From Adiantum capillus-veneris (Eukaryota > Streptophyta > Polypodiopsida > Polypodiales > Pteridaceae): DNA of 64,000 bases. Both the position numbers and the translations under genes were made by a program. The notes under the pieces are model-generated. The model saw only the letters and a program-made list of their open reading frames with translations. It was not told where the DNA came from and ran no database searches. The DNA lies in NCBI GenBank assembly GCA_014529385.2, contig CM043945.1, positions 3,134,312 through 3,198,311 on the forward strand. Direction: 5' to 3'. Shown here in pieces: positions 63,893 through 64,000 of the stretch. Within the stretch, counting starts at the first letter, position 1; every line of letters starts with the position of its first letter.

Positions 63893-64000
63893 TGTTAGTC
63901 TTGGCTATTTCTGCGATTCATCATAGAAGCTTTGGGGACATGGTCGATCAGTACACCACAAATCCAAACTTTTCAGATATATTCACTCGAATGCAGAATG
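63893..64000 (+). pseudogene. B3 RNase H end and integrase start, runs off the window
   Basis: LAISAIHHRSFGDMVDQYTTNPNFSDIFTRMQN, colinear with B0 and B1. Confidence 0.8.

Larger units (their letters stand above)
56136..64000 (+). mobile_element. Copy B3: B-family chromovirus pol, interrupted twice, running off the window
   Basis: Protease (56136-56520), degenerate RT N-terminus (about 56690-56904), RT thumb (62486-62760), RNase H (62760-63222) and integrase start (63893-64000) remain in order, with copia element C and a solo LTR-D inserted between them. No gag or 5' LTR of its own: it starts at the A-IV junction. Confidence 0.82.

Overview
This 64 kb window is nuclear DNA of a land plant with a repeat-rich genome. 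I see no bacterial gene organisation, operons or ribosome binding sites. Almost all of it is nested retrotransposons: APE-type LINEs, Ty3/gypsy chromoviruses, a Ty1/copia element, and a non-autonomous LTR family with its own coding content. The only plausible host coding sequence is one exon (12596-12706) carrying a Trp-Trp-Asp-Asn-Arg motif like that of plant organellar single-stranded-DNA-binding (OSB) proteins, plus a possible reading frame at 14.1-15.1 kb. The lineage below land plant cannot be fixed by eye; a fern, lycophyte or other large-genome plant is a guess.

Layout, left to right. 1-4287: a LINE with coiled-coil ORF1, EN/RT/zinc-finger ORF2 and a (TC)n(AC)n tail. 4.4-5.3 kb: (TA)n and A-rich low-complexity DNA. 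5598-7418: a broken frame with a zinc knuckle and a diverged internal duplication, family unknown. About 7.35-9.63 kb: gag start, primer-binding site and probable LTR of a minus-strand LTR element. 10.8-12.9 kb: a cluster of dinucleotide microsatellites, a LINE remnant, the OSB-like exon and a 5'-truncated minus-strand LINE. 15066-19363: complete non-autonomous element A-I (target-site duplication, TSD, TGGGT).

20.2-38.5 kb is a three-level nest. A-II (5' end missing) holds A-III (24558-38347, TSD TGATC) in its 3' LTR. A-III holds a young chromovirus G (26843-36190, TSD TGATG) with an apparently intact gag-pol frame and two LTRs that look identical.

38.5-53.8 kb: B-family chromovirus copies. 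B1 is on the minus strand. B0 is interrupted by B2 (44278-52966, TSD CCGCG with one transition in each copy), and B2 is itself interrupted by a 2 kb solo LTR (45790-47777). 53.8-64 kb: an LTR-D fragment, then element A-IV, which passes in frame at about 56135 into B-family protease sequence (B3). B3 is interrupted by a copia element (56905-62480, TSD ATAAG) and a solo LTR-D (63223-63887, TSD GAAGC).

The most novel content is the A family. Each copy encodes an N-terminal motif and a coiled-coil segment, a His/Asp-rich repeat, and an unrecognised conserved domain running through the polypurine tract into the LTR. None has RT, RNase H or integrase. Only A-II also carries capsid, zinc knuckle and protease; the other three have coiled coil in that place. 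Almost all in-frame stops across families are TAG or TGA where CAG or CGA is expected, consistent with decay by deamination of methylated cytosine. All functional statements are read from sequence motifs; no database search was run.
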